A stretch of 64,000 nt of DNA from an uncultured Mobiluncus sp. (lineage in GTDB: Bacteria > Actinomycetota > Actinomycetes > Actinomycetales > Actinomycetaceae), in the NCBI RefSeq assembly GCF_943914685.1, contig NZ_CALUCZ010000004.1, positions 72,946 through 136,945 on the forward strand, written 5' to 3'. Made by a program: the position numbers and the translations under genes. This document shows, piece after piece, positions 8,107-16,397 of the stretch (within the stretch, counting starts at the first letter, position 1; every line of letters starts with the position of its first letter). The notes beneath the pieces were generated by a model, which searched no databases, was not told the origin of the DNA, and worked only from the letters and a program-made list of their open reading frames with translations.

Positions 8107-9943
8107 CCGGATTATCGGCGGGCGCTACGAAATTAGCCAGCTCATCGGACGCGGCGGTATGGCGGAAGTCCATATCGGCAATGACACGCGCCTGAACCGG
8201 ATTGTAGCGATTAAGATTCTGCGTCAGGACTTGGCGCGCGACCCCGTCTTTCAGGCACGTTTCCGCCGCGAAGCTCAATCAGCCGCCAATTTGAACCATC
8301 CCTCTATCGTGGCTGTCTATGACACGGGTGAAGAAACCATCACCGCTTCTGATGGTACCGAGGTCAAGGTGCCCTACATCGTCATGGAGTATGTGGAAGG
8401 TCACACGGTGCGGGAGCTGTTGACGGACGGCAATCCGGTCCCGCTGGAAGAAGCGGTCGAAATCGTTTCCGGCGTCCTGGACGCGTTGGAGTATGCCCAC
8501 CATCAAAACCTGGTTCATCGCGACATTAAACCCGGCAATGTGATGATTACCACGACCGGGAAAATCAAGGTGATGGACTTTGGGATTGCCCGCGCCCTGT
8601 CTGATTCGCAAGCCACCATGACGCAAACCGATGCGGTGGTGGGAACCGCCCAGTATCTTTCTCCCGAACAGGCTCGCGGCGAGCAGGTTGACGCCCGTTC
8701 TGACCTGTATTCCGCGGGGTGTTTGCTGTTTGAGCTGCTGACCGGCCAGCCTCCGTTTAAGGGTGATTCGGCTGTGGCGGTCGCGTTCCAGCATGTTTCC
8801 CAGCTGCCGCCGCTGCCCTCCTCGATTGCCCCGGACATTCCGGAATCTCTGGACCGTGTGGTGATGAAAGCGTTGGCGAAAGACCGTGATGAACGCTATC
8901 CCGATGCCGCTCATATGCGTACTGACCTGCAGGCTTCTCTGCGTGGAGGGAACGTGGCGGCTCCCGCTACGTCAACTTGGACGGCTCCGCTGGCTGGCGA
9001 TACCACCGGTGCGACCACTGTCTTGCCGCCTGTAAACCAAGGGTACGCCGCTGGCTACGGAGCTTCTCGGTCTAACGCAATGTCTCCCGCGGGACAGACC
9101 ACCCAAACTTTGGAGGCTACAGATTCGACCCAGAACCATCGCGGTAAGCCCAATAAGAAACCGCTGATTATTGTCATTGTACTGTTGGCGATTTTGGCGG
9201 CTTTGGGCCTCGGATTTTGGCTGGTTTTCAGCAAAGACAAGCCAACTGATGAGATGGTCGAGATTCCCTCTTTGGACGGCATGAACCAGGAAGAGGCCTC
9301 CACCGCGATTACCGATGCGGGGCTGGTGTTCCGCTTGGGCCGCGGAGTCAGTTCCGAGGACATTCCGGAGGGGATTTTTGTTAAATCCGATCCGGCGGTG
9401 GGGACGAAAGTTGCTAAAGGTTCCAAGGTGTTTGTCTCGCTTTCTACCGGTCCGGGCGATGCCAGTGTTCCCTCGCTGGCCGGGCTGACCCAGGAGCAGG
9501 CCCGGAAAGCTTTGGAGGCGGAAGGCTTAGAGATTGGCAGTATCACGACCGCTGATTCGGGCACGATAGACAAGGATAAAGTCATTCAGTCCAACCCCGC
9601 CGAGGGCGAGGCGGTTAAGAAAGGCGACTCGGTCGACCTAGAAGTGGCCTCCGGTAACTTCCGGATTCCCCAAGACCTGGTGGGAGGCACTAAGGAGGCT
9701 CTGCAACAGTTTGTGGACGCCAACCGGGTACGTTTGACAATTACCGAAAAGGAAGATTCCACGGCTAATCCGGGCACCGTGTTGTCTCTGGACAAGGCCG
9801 GTCAGTTGGTGGGGTTGGATACTTCCATCACCGCGGTGGTGGCGATTGCTCCGAAAGAACCTACGACCAAGCCGGAAGTTCCGACTGATGCCCCGACCAC
9901 GTCTACGGAACCTTCACGCACCCCGGAATCGCCCGGAGCATAG
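8093..9943 (+). CDS. pknB: PknB, PASTA-domain Ser/Thr protein kinase
   Basis: 616 residues: kinase domain (~1-275) with Lys41, HRD at 142-144 and DFG; a linker; a membrane helix near 356-380; then three PASTA repeats (~389-455, 458-521, 522-588) and a Thr/Pro tail. PASTA repeats bind uncross-linked peptidoglycan or lipid II, so the kinase senses wall status outside and phosphorylates proteins inside. Three repeats is one fewer than in Mycobacterium tuberculosis PknB, and the third is diverged. The start is TTG at 8093, inside the last codons of pknA, with a strong GAGGAGGAAA site nearby. Last gene of the operon; it converges on the next gene with no clear hairpin between. Confidence 0.95.
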   Translation: MSQSDRIIGGRYEISQLIGRGGMAEVHIGNDTRLNRIVAIKILRQDLARDPVFQARFRREAQSAANLNHPSIVAVYDTGEETITASDGTEVKVPYIVMEYVEGHTVRELLTDGNPVPLEEAVEIVSGVLDALEYAHHQNLVHRDIKPGNVMITTTGKIKVMDFGIARALSDSQATMTQTDAVVGTAQYLSPEQARGEQVDARSDLYSAGCLLFELLTGQPPFKGDSAVAVAFQHVSQLPPLPSSIAPDIPESLDRVVMKALAKDRDERYPDAAHMRTDLQASLRGGNVAAPATSTWTAPLAGDTTGATTVLPPVNQGYAAGYGASRSNAMSPAGQTTQTLEATDSTQNHRGKPNKKPLIIVIVLLAILAALGLGFWLVFSKDKPTDEMVEIPSLDGMNQEEASTAITDAGLVFRLGRGVSSEDIPEGIFVKSDPAVGTKVAKGSKVFVSLSTGPGDASVPSLAGLTQEQARKALEAEGLEIGSITTADSGTIDKDKVIQSNPAEGEAVKKGDSVDLEVASGNFRIPQDLVGGTKEALQQFVDANRVRLTITEKEDSTANPGTVLSLDKAGQLVGLDTSITAVVAIAPKEPTTKPEVPTDAPTTSTEPSRTPESPGA

Positions 9944-10001
9944 GCGGGTTGCCGCGGACGAGAACGGGCATACCGGGAGAGCTTGATTTCGCTAGCGTCG
10001 A

Positions 10002-11012
10002 TTAGTTGCCGGGCTGCGATTGTTCCGCTGGTTCTCCAACCCAGGTCGTTTGGCCGGTTCCAGTAGCAGGGTCCAGGACGGTGCGGCAATAGAACTTATT
10101 GCCGTTGGCATCAACCATCATCTGGCCGACCTCGCAGGTCGCGCTACCTTGCTGAGCGCGCCGTTCCTGCTCCATCTGCTGCTGTTGACGCAGCAGCTGT
10201 TCTTCGGATTCTTTCCGCGCCTGTTCCAAGCGTTTGTCATCTATAGCTTTGGTGACCGCGGTGATGTCCTCATCGAGACGATCCACGGAGGCCCGCATCG
10301 ATTCGTTGAGACCATCGACTTTATCGTCCGGTACGGTTGACAGGGAGTTAACCTGGTTCAAAAGGCGTTTTGCGTCCTCAATCTGGGCCGCTAGGGACGC
10401 TCTGGGTTCGGTATTAGCTTCTATATCCGCAGCGCTTTGTGCTAACTTTTCCGCTTGGGCAATCTTTTCTTCCAGGGCTTTCTTGGCTACCGTCAGACTG
10501 TTGAGATTCTCAGCTTCCTGAATTGCTCGCAGCGCCGCCTCTAGCTCAGTTTGCTGCTTTTTCAACGTTTCAGCCTGGGCCATCATGGTGGAGGTTTTCT
10601 TGGCAACGTCCTTACCGGTACATTCCAGCGGTTTCACTTCTTTACTGGCCTGCTGAACTTTCGCCTGAATGTCATCAAGCATCGCGGGGTCTTTGACTTG
10701 AGAGGAATCAACCGCGGCCAAAGTACTTTCCGCGTCGGACACTACCTGCTGCAGCGAAGTGTACTGTTTGGTTAAATCCTGGCTGGCTTTTGCACAAGCC
10801 GAACGCGCCCCTTGCGAACCGCTACCCATCACCCACATCGCGACCAAGCCAATAACGAGCGCCACCAATATGACAGCAGACACGATGATGGCGATGGTCC
10901 AACGGCGGCGAGCCTTGGCGATTTGTTCCGCGGGTACATTCTGAGGATTAGGGCGCGCCCGGTTGGGGGTACGACCCTGCTGCGCAACGGGTTTTTGCGT
11001 ATTACCCACCAT
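10002..11012 (-). CDS. Membrane-anchored coiled-coil protein, function unknown
   Basis: 336 residues. The N-terminus is polar and basic (RPNPQNVPAEQIAKARRRW), then one strong membrane helix (~38-62). The rest is predicted extracytoplasmic: a long alpha-helical, Ala/Lys/Glu/Gln-rich region (~70-290) with coiled-coil character, and a compact C-terminal piece holding two cysteines (SATCEVG and FYCRTV) that could form a disulfide. I do not recognise a named family. It lies tail-to-tail with pknB and head-to-head with another single-pass membrane protein, sharing a ~300-base divergent intergenic region. The ATG at 11012 follows GAGAGGTGAG. Confidence 0.75.
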   Translation of the reverse strand: MVGNTQKPVAQQGRTPNRARPNPQNVPAEQIAKARRRWTIAIIVSAVILVALVIGLVAMWVMGSGSQGARSACAKASQDLTKQYTSLQQVVSDAESTLAAVDSSQVKDPAMLDDIQAKVQQASKEVKPLECTGKDVAKKTSTMMAQAETLKKQQTELEAALRAIQEAENLNSLTVAKKALEEKIAQAEKLAQSAADIEANTEPRASLAAQIEDAKRLLNQVNSLSTVPDDKVDGLNESMRASVDRLDEDITAVTKAIDDKRLEQARKESEEQLLRQQQQMEQERRAQQGSATCEVGQMMVDANGNKFYCRTVLDPATGTGQTTWVGEPAEQSQPGN

Positions 11013-11228
11013 TACTCACCTCTCACCGCCAAAACTAGCTAACCCTAGTCTAACCCGGTAATAGTCCGGAATAATATCCCGGTCCCGGAATCAGGCTTTA
11101 ACACCAAAAATCACCCCGTTAGATAGGTAGGGGAACCTGATACACGCCTCCGCCAAGCCGGGAGCTGCCCGTGTTCCGGGAAGGTTTCCCACCCCGCTTG
11201 TGCAGAATTCGGACCCTTTGCATGGACA

Positions 11229-11272
11229 AACCTTAAGGTTACCTTGGAAAATGCTAGGAATATGGATATAAT
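11229..11272 (+). promoter_or_regulatory. Sigma-70-type promoter with upstream 12-bp palindrome
   Basis: TTGGAA at 11244-11249 and a perfect TATAAT at 11267-11272 are separated by 17 bases, which predicts transcription from about 11279 toward the gene at 11314. Just upstream, 11229-11240 is a perfect palindrome (AACCTTAAGGTT), and AAGGTTACCTT at 11235-11245 is a second overlapping one that touches the -35, so a repressor site is plausible. The rest of the 301-base divergent spacer (11013-11313) shows no gene. Confidence 0.65.
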
Positions 11273-11313
11273 GGGAGGTAATTTCCATTTCAGAGGTCAA
11301 GGCCGGTGTACTC

Positions 11314-12648
11314 ATGCACGAATTATCTAAGGAAGAACTTGAGGCTATCAATCCAGATACCCCTCTGGCTCGTCTGCAGACTATCGCGCAAGACACTCCG
11401 GAGCTGCGCCCTGTACTAGCTTTGAACCCCTCAACCTATCCGGACCTGTTGGATTGGTTAGGTGAACTGCAGGATACACAAGTTAATGCGGCCTTGGCGA
11501 AACGGGCCAAACTGGTGCAGCGAGGCGAACTGGAAAACTACGCGACAGATTGTTTGTCCTCGTCTAAGCCCGTCTCAGAACCGCCATTTGTCGCAGAACC
11601 CCTGGTTTCTCAACCCAGTGAGTTACCGATTGACCCGCAGCCCGAAACTTACCAACTGACAGAACCGCCATTTTCTGAGGAACCTCAGTCCGTCGGAACG
11701 CCAGATTCGCCCGGCGTTGAGAATCCGGAGCGTTCCGCTGGTGAAGTGAAATTACACCAGGGCGGTACAACTTCAGCCACCGCGGCCGCAGCCGAAATGG
11801 CGGCAATGAACCGGGCACGAGCCGCCGCTCCTCAGGATTACACGACCAACTACAACGCAACTCCGGCTCTCTCTACTCCCGAACAGATTGGTCCCCGGCT
11901 TTCCAGTCCCGCCAAGACCGTCAGAAACCGGTTGAACCGGTTTTGGTTGTGGATGACTCTCGGGTTATTGATTTGGCTGTTCATAATTGTGCTGGTTGTC
12001 TGGGGACTCACCAGCCAAGCTGAAAAACCGGTTTCACTGAGTGCCAACGCAGCCGAACCCACTCCGAGCGTGAGCGCCACTCCCCAAGAGCTGGTACAAA
12101 CTAGCTTGCCCGAAGGCTATACCGGCCCCACCAAGATTATTGAGGTTCCGGGACCTAACCCCGGCCAAACTATCAAGCGGGTTGTTCCTGACGACAGCGC
12201 CAGTGCCTCGCCCACGTCCACCCCCACCCCCACGCCCACGGATCCGTTGGCTCCTCCCGCAAATGCTAAGAAACTCAACAGTTTTGCCACTGCTGACGGC
12301 AATGTTCGCTGCATTTTCGGCGGGTCACAAGTACAGTGTTTCGCCAATTCCACGGACCCTTACTACTGCTCTGCGCAGGCGCCGAATTCGGGATACAGCG
12401 ATGTGCTTTACGCCTCGCACAGCCGCAACCACGAGTATGCGTGTATCGAGCCCATCGATACCGCCACGGAAGGGACTTTGGGCGCCAACGAAACGGTGAC
12501 GAACGGCATTTTTGCCTGCCACGCCAGTAAATCCGGCGACCGCGTAGTGTGCTGGAACACCACCGCTGGAGACGGCATCGTGGTGGGCAGCGATATGGCG
12601 GCACGTTTCGGGAAAGGCAAGTATATCCCTCCGCAGTGGGATAAGTAA
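11314..12648 (+). CDS. Single-pass membrane protein with N-terminal variant leucine-rich repeat-type domain
   Basis: 444 residues. The first ~65 residues (LARLQTIAQDTPELRPVLALNP, then STYPDLLDWLGEL) resemble the short helical variant leucine-rich repeat domain found at the N-terminus of many actinobacterial membrane proteins. A long acidic, Pro-rich linker follows, then one membrane helix (~residues 209-233), a Thr/Pro-rich external stalk containing a run of TPTPTPT, and a C-terminal globular domain with six cysteines likely to form disulfides. Orientation is predicted cytoplasmic N-terminus, external C-terminus. No enzymatic motif is seen and I cannot name a function. The promoter at 11244-11272 fits the start at 11314. 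Confidence 0.75.
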   Translation: MHELSKEELEAINPDTPLARLQTIAQDTPELRPVLALNPSTYPDLLDWLGELQDTQVNAALAKRAKLVQRGELENYATDCLSSSKPVSEPPFVAEPLVSQPSELPIDPQPETYQLTEPPFSEEPQSVGTPDSPGVENPERSAGEVKLHQGGTTSATAAAAEMAAMNRARAAAPQDYTTNYNATPALSTPEQIGPRLSSPAKTVRNRLNRFWLWMTLGLLIWLFIIVLVVWGLTSQAEKPVSLSANAAEPTPSVSATPQELVQTSLPEGYTGPTKIIEVPGPNPGQTIKRVVPDDSASASPTSTPTPTPTDPLAPPANAKKLNSFATADGNVRCIFGGSQVQCFANSTDPYYCSAQAPNSGYSDVLYASHSRNHEYACIEPIDTATEGTLGANETVTNGIFACHASKSGDRVVCWNTTAGDGIVVGSDMAARFGKGKYIPPQWDK

Positions 12649-12700
12649 GCAGCGTCTTGCGGATTACCGTCCCAGAGAATAGTCAGCGGTAGATATACTT

Positions 12701-12722
12701 TACCCCCGGCGAAACCGGGGGT
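12701..12722. terminator. GC-rich hairpin between convergent genes
   Basis: CCCCCGG and CCGGGGG form a stem around a CGAAA loop at about 12703-12721, between the stop at 12648 (+) and the thioredoxin gene (-). There is no adjacent uridine run on either strand, so it may slow rather than fully stop transcription. Confidence 0.5.
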
Positions 12723-12743
12723 GACGTGCGGGTTTTATAGGGG

Positions 12744-13103
12744 TTACTGGACTGCCCCGTGCCCGGCTGCAACCTGGGCCATATCTAAGTTCCGAACCTG
12801 GTGGAGCAATTCGTCCAGCTGAGTGCCCTGGAGCAGGCCAGCCTCACGGAACACCAGAACGGACTGGCGGAAAATCATCAGAGTCGGAATGGAAACAATA
12901 CCCGCCGCACTCACCAACGGCTTTTGTTCCTCGGTGTTGACGGTGCCGAAGAAAACGTCCTGGTTACGCAGGGAAGCCTGTTCAAAAACGGGGGTGAATA
13001 GGCGGCACGGACTGCACCAAGGAGCCCAAAATTCGAGCACTACAACATCGTTCTCACTCATGGCCTGAGCCATGTTATCTTGAGTGACAATATTTACTGC
13101 CAT
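12744..13103 (-). CDS. trxA: Thioredoxin family protein with WCSPC active site
   Basis: 119 residues covering a complete thioredoxin fold. The redox motif is WCSPC (in FWAPWCSPCRLF) and the cis-proline loop is SIPTLMIF. Classical thioredoxins have WCGPC; Ser in the second position is a less common variant that may shift the redox potential. There is no signal peptide, so it should act in the cytoplasm, reducing protein disulfides with electrons from thioredoxin reductase. It follows asd at 81 bases on the same strand and has its own AAGGAG site nine bases before the ATG. Symbol given on fold and length; a dedicated thioredoxin-like chaperone is the alternative. Confidence 0.85.
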   Translation of the reverse strand: MAVNIVTQDNMAQAMSENDVVVLEFWAPWCSPCRLFTPVFEQASLRNQDVFFGTVNTEEQKPLVSAAGIVSIPTLMIFRQSVLVFREAGLLQGTQLDELLHQVRNLDMAQVAAGHGAVQ

Positions 13104-13184
13104 GAGTTGGTGCTCCTTCCTGCATTGAGTTTAGCACAGAGAGTTAGAACTCCAAGCTGATTTTTTTCAAATATTTAACTTTTT

Positions 13185-14234
13185 TTAGAGGTCAGCGGCA
13201 ACCAGTTCAGCCAGCTGCACCGCGTTAAGCGCCGCCCCTTTGCGCAGGTTATCGCCGCAGACTACCATGATTAAGCCCCGGTTATCCGCAACTGCCTGGT
13301 CTTGACGGATGCGGCCTACCAGGGAGGGGTCGACACCAGCTGCGTCCAGCGGGGTCGGTACGTCTTGCAGCACCACCCCGGGGGCTCCGTCTAATGCCTG
13401 TTTGGCCTGTTCAACAGTGATAGGACGGGCGAACTCGGCGTGAATGGTGAGGGTGTGGGAGGTCAGCACCGGAACCCGCACACAAGTTCCCGACACCCGC
13501 AAGTCGGGTATGCCCAGGATACGCCGCGATTCGTTGCGCAGCTTTTGTTCCTCGTCGGTTTCCAGACTGCCGTCGTCTACGTAGTTGCCAGCAAAAGGCA
13601 CCACGTTAAAGCCGATGGGAGCCACGTAGGTTTCCGGGGACGGCCACGCGATGGCTTTGCCGTTGAGGACGAGTTTGTCCAGGTTAGAGACGTCCCCCAC
13701 GGCTTCGACCATACGTTCCAGTTCACGCACACCTTTCAGTCCCGAGCCAGACACCGCCTGATAGCTCGAAATTGTCAACCGGGTCAACCCCGCCAGGTTG
13801 TGTAGAACTTTCAAAGGCGGCATGGCCGCCATAGTGGTGCAGTTCGGGTTAGCGATAATGGCTTTCGGCCGGTTTTTCAAGTCTTGTGGGTTGACCTCAC
13901 TGACAACTAAGGGACATTCGGGGTCTTTGCGCCAGGCGCTAGAATTGTCAACCACGACAGCTCCCGCCTGAACAAATTTCGGGGCAAATTCACGCGAGGC
14001 AGCGGCACCGGCACTAAAGATAGCGATATCGATCCCGGAAAAGTCCGCTGTCGCGGTGTCCTCCACCACGACCTGCTGACCCCGAAAGTCAACCACGTTA
14101 CCCGCCGATCGGGCTGAGGAAAAGAAACGAAAGTGGGAGGCGGGGAAGTTCCGTTCCGTGAGTAGCGTCCGCATGACCCGACCGACCTGACCGGTCGCAC
14201 CCACCACGGCTACGCAAAGATTGTCCCGGCTCAT
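13185..14234 (-). CDS. asd: Asd, aspartate-semialdehyde dehydrogenase
   Basis: 349 residues. The N-terminal NADP-binding motif is GATGQVGR, the catalytic cysteine is Cys132 in ANPNCTT, and the proton-relay histidine is His260 in VLTSHT. The enzyme reduces L-aspartyl-4-phosphate to aspartate semialdehyde, the branch point to lysine/diaminopimelate, methionine and threonine. Diaminopimelate is also a precursor of peptidoglycan. The start overlaps the lysC stop by four bases, which is the usual coupling of these two consecutive steps. Confidence 0.96.
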   Translation of the reverse strand: MSRDNLCVAVVGATGQVGRVMRTLLTERNFPASHFRFFSSARSAGNVVDFRGQQVVVEDTATADFSGIDIAIFSAGAAASREFAPKFVQAGAVVVDNSSAWRKDPECPLVVSEVNPQDLKNRPKAIIANPNCTTMAAMPPLKVLHNLAGLTRLTISSYQAVSGSGLKGVRELERMVEAVGDVSNLDKLVLNGKAIAWPSPETYVAPIGFNVVPFAGNYVDDGSLETDEEQKLRNESRRILGIPDLRVSGTCVRVPVLTSHTLTIHAEFARPITVEQAKQALDGAPGVVLQDVPTPLDAAGVDPSLVGRIRQDQAVADNRGLIMVVCGDNLRKGAALNAVQLAELVAADL

Positions 14235-15565
14235 CGTCCCGTACCTCCATAAACTACGGCTTCAACCTGTTCAGCATCGAGGTCGAACGCGCTGTGAACC
14301 GCACGCACGGCTTCGTCCAGCTGATCCTCGCTGACCAAGACGCTCAAGCGGATTTCCGAAGTGGAAATCATGTCAATGTTGATTCCCGCTTTGGAAAGAG
14401 TCCCAAAAAGTTTTGCTGAAACACCCGGATTGGTTCGCATTCCGGCGCCCACGAGCGACAACTTTCCCACGTTGCCGGTGTGGACGACCTTTAGAAAACC
14501 TCCTTCCGCCTTGGCACCTTCTAACGCCTTTACTGTGTCCGCAGCATCGGCGTGGGGCAGAGTGATTGTCAAGTCGGTGGCGCCTGGCTGCACCGTCGAC
14601 ACGTTTTGCACAATCATGTCGATGTTGGCGCCGGCTTGGGCAATAATCTCAAAAATATGGGCGGCTCGACCCGGTTCGTCGGGCACTCCCACCAAAGTAA
14701 TCTTGTCCTCGCTGCGGTCGTGAGCGAGGCCGGAAATAATCGGTTCCTCCACGGGGGTCTCCTTCCTGATCAGTGCTTCGGGATTGAACGTTAAAGCGCT
14801 GGGGGGAACCAGACCCCGCAGTTCAGGGTGGGCCGGACTGTCGGAAATCCAAGTCCCGAATTTATCCGAGAACGATGAACGCACGTGCAGCGGCACGTGG
14901 TAGCGCCGGGCAAACTCAACAGCCCGAAGATGCAAGATTTTGGCACCGTGTGCGGCCATTTCGAGCGTTTCTTCAAAACTGATGGCAGGAATTTTCCTCG
15001 CTTTCGCGACAATGCGCGGATCGGCGGTAAACATTCCGTCCACGTCAGTATAGATTTCGCAAACATCGGCGTGCAGGGAGGCCGCTAATGCCACCGCGGT
15101 CGTATCTGAACCGCCGCGCCCCAGCGTGGTCACGTCTTTCCGTTCGTTCACGCCTTGGAAACCGGCGACAATCGCAATGTTTCCGTCCTTAATGGAACGA
15201 GCCACCCGCTCTGGAACCATCGAAATTATCTGAGCTTTGCCGTAATGGCTATCGGTCTGAACCCCGGCTTGCTGACCCGTATAGGACAGGGCCGTTTCAC
15301 CGAGTTCGTTCACCGCCATCGCCAGCAGGGACATCGAAATCCGTTCCCCCGCCGACAGCAGAATATCCATCTCTCGTTGGGGGGCTTTTTGCGTGACGGA
15401 AGCAGCCAAATCCAGCAGGTCGTCAGTGGTGTCGCCCATCGCGGAAACCACCACCACAACATTGTGACCAGCCCGTTTGGTGGCGACAATACGTTTGGCG
15501 ACGCGCTTCATGGCCGCTGCGTCCGATACGGACGAGCCGCCGTACTTTTGCACAACCAGCGCCAT
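14231..15565 (-). CDS. lysC: LysC, aspartokinase
   Basis: 444 residues. It starts MALVVQKYGGSSV, the standard aspartokinase opening, with the KYGG nucleotide/aspartate-binding motif at residues 7-10. An amino-acid kinase domain covers ~1-250 and two ACT regulatory domains the C-terminus, so feedback inhibition by lysine/threonine is likely. It phosphorylates L-aspartate at the start of the aspartate family pathway. I set the ATG at 15565 because GGGAGG lies five bases upstream; the frame is open for 39 more codons upstream but that extension matches nothing and crosses the predicted promoter. Confidence 0.95.
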   Translation of the reverse strand: MALVVQKYGGSSVSDAAAMKRVAKRIVATKRAGHNVVVVVSAMGDTTDDLLDLAASVTQKAPQREMDILLSAGERISMSLLAMAVNELGETALSYTGQQAGVQTDSHYGKAQIISMVPERVARSIKDGNIAIVAGFQGVNERKDVTTLGRGGSDTTAVALAASLHADVCEIYTDVDGMFTADPRIVAKARKIPAISFEETLEMAAHGAKILHLRAVEFARRYHVPLHVRSSFSDKFGTWISDSPAHPELRGLVPPSALTFNPEALIRKETPVEEPIISGLAHDRSEDKITLVGVPDEPGRAAHIFEIIAQAGANIDMIVQNVSTVQPGATDLTITLPHADAADTVKALEGAKAEGGFLKVVHTGNVGKLSLVGAGMRTNPGVSAKLFGTLSKAGINIDMISTSEIRLSVLVSEDQLDEAVRAVHSAFDLDAEQVEAVVYGGTGR

Positions 15566-15629
15566 GAAAACCTCCCTTAAGCCGACACGCGGCAGTGAGG
15601 GCCGCGGCACCTTTACTGCTGACGTCTCG

Positions 15630-15679
15630 ATTATAGCGATTATGCCCGAAACTCGTGAATTCGCCGCCGGAAGGCGAAT
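15630..15679 (-). promoter_or_regulatory. Probable lysC promoter and adjacent hairpin
   Basis: On the minus strand a perfect TATAAT (plus positions 15630-15635) follows a weak TCACGA (15653-15658) by 17 bases, giving a leader of about 58 bases before lysC. Immediately upstream, 15659-15665 and 15673-15679 form a 7-bp hairpin (ATTCGCC/GGCGAAT), which could end recR transcription or serve as an operator. The remainder of the recR-lysC spacer (15680-15791) shows nothing. Confidence 0.5.
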
Positions 15680-15791
15680 CACGTTTCCCGACAGGCGGTT
15701 GGGAGCGGGTGGTTGTGCGGCGAGCGATTGTGGGGTGGACAGTTTTAACGCGGGCAGTTTTTGGGCGGGCGGTTTGCGCGAATCAAAGTTT

Positions 15792-16397
15792 CTACAGGCG
15801 GCGTCGGCCTTCCAGGGCGCGCCCCAGCGTCACTTCGTCGGCATATTCCAGGTCGCCTCCGACCGGTAGGCCGGAGGCCAAGCGCGAGGCGGGAATTCCG
15901 ATGGTGGCGAGCATTCGCGCCAGGTATGCCGCGGTCGCTTCGCCTTCCGTGTTGGGGTCGGTGGCGATAATGACTTCCTTGATGGCGGAATCCTGCAGGC
16001 GCGTCATCAGCCCGGCAATCCGCAGCTGATCGGGGCCGACTCCATTGATGGGATCCAAGGCGCCGCCCAAAACGTGATAAAGCCCGCGATACATCCGGGT
16101 GCGTTCCAGGGAAACGATGTCGGTGGCTTGTTCCACCACGCAGATGAGCGACTGATCCCGGCGGGAATCCTGGCAAATCGCACATACCGGGTGTTCGGTG
16201 ATATTGCCGCAAACTTCGCAAAAGTGGACCTTTTCCTTAACGCTGGTCAGCGCCTCGGTGAGTCTCTTAATGTCGGTTTCATCCGCACTGAGTACCCAAA
16301 ATGCGATGCGTTGGGCGGATTTTGGCCCCACTCCGGGCATTTTCCCCAACGCGTCGATAAGGTCTTGCAGAGCATCGGTGAAAATTTGGCTCATCAC
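15792..16397 (-). CDS. recR: RecR recombination mediator
   Basis: 201 residues, the normal RecR size. Residues 22-28 (GVGPKSA) are the helix-hairpin-helix DNA-binding motif, Cys60, Cys63, Cys72 and Cys75 form the zinc finger, and a Toprim domain follows (VVEQATDI, then IIATDPNTEGEATA). RecR forms a ring that works with RecO and RecF to load RecA on gapped DNA. Its ATG overlaps the dnaX stop by four bases, the widespread dnaX-recR arrangement, although the small YbaB protein gene that often sits between them is absent here. Confidence 0.96.
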   Translation of the reverse strand: MMSQIFTDALQDLIDALGKMPGVGPKSAQRIAFWVLSADETDIKRLTEALTSVKEKVHFCEVCGNITEHPVCAICQDSRRDQSLICVVEQATDIVSLERTRMYRGLYHVLGGALDPINGVGPDQLRIAGLMTRLQDSAIKEVIIATDPNTEGEATAAYLARMLATIGIPASRLASGLPVGGDLEYADEVTLGRALEGRRRL

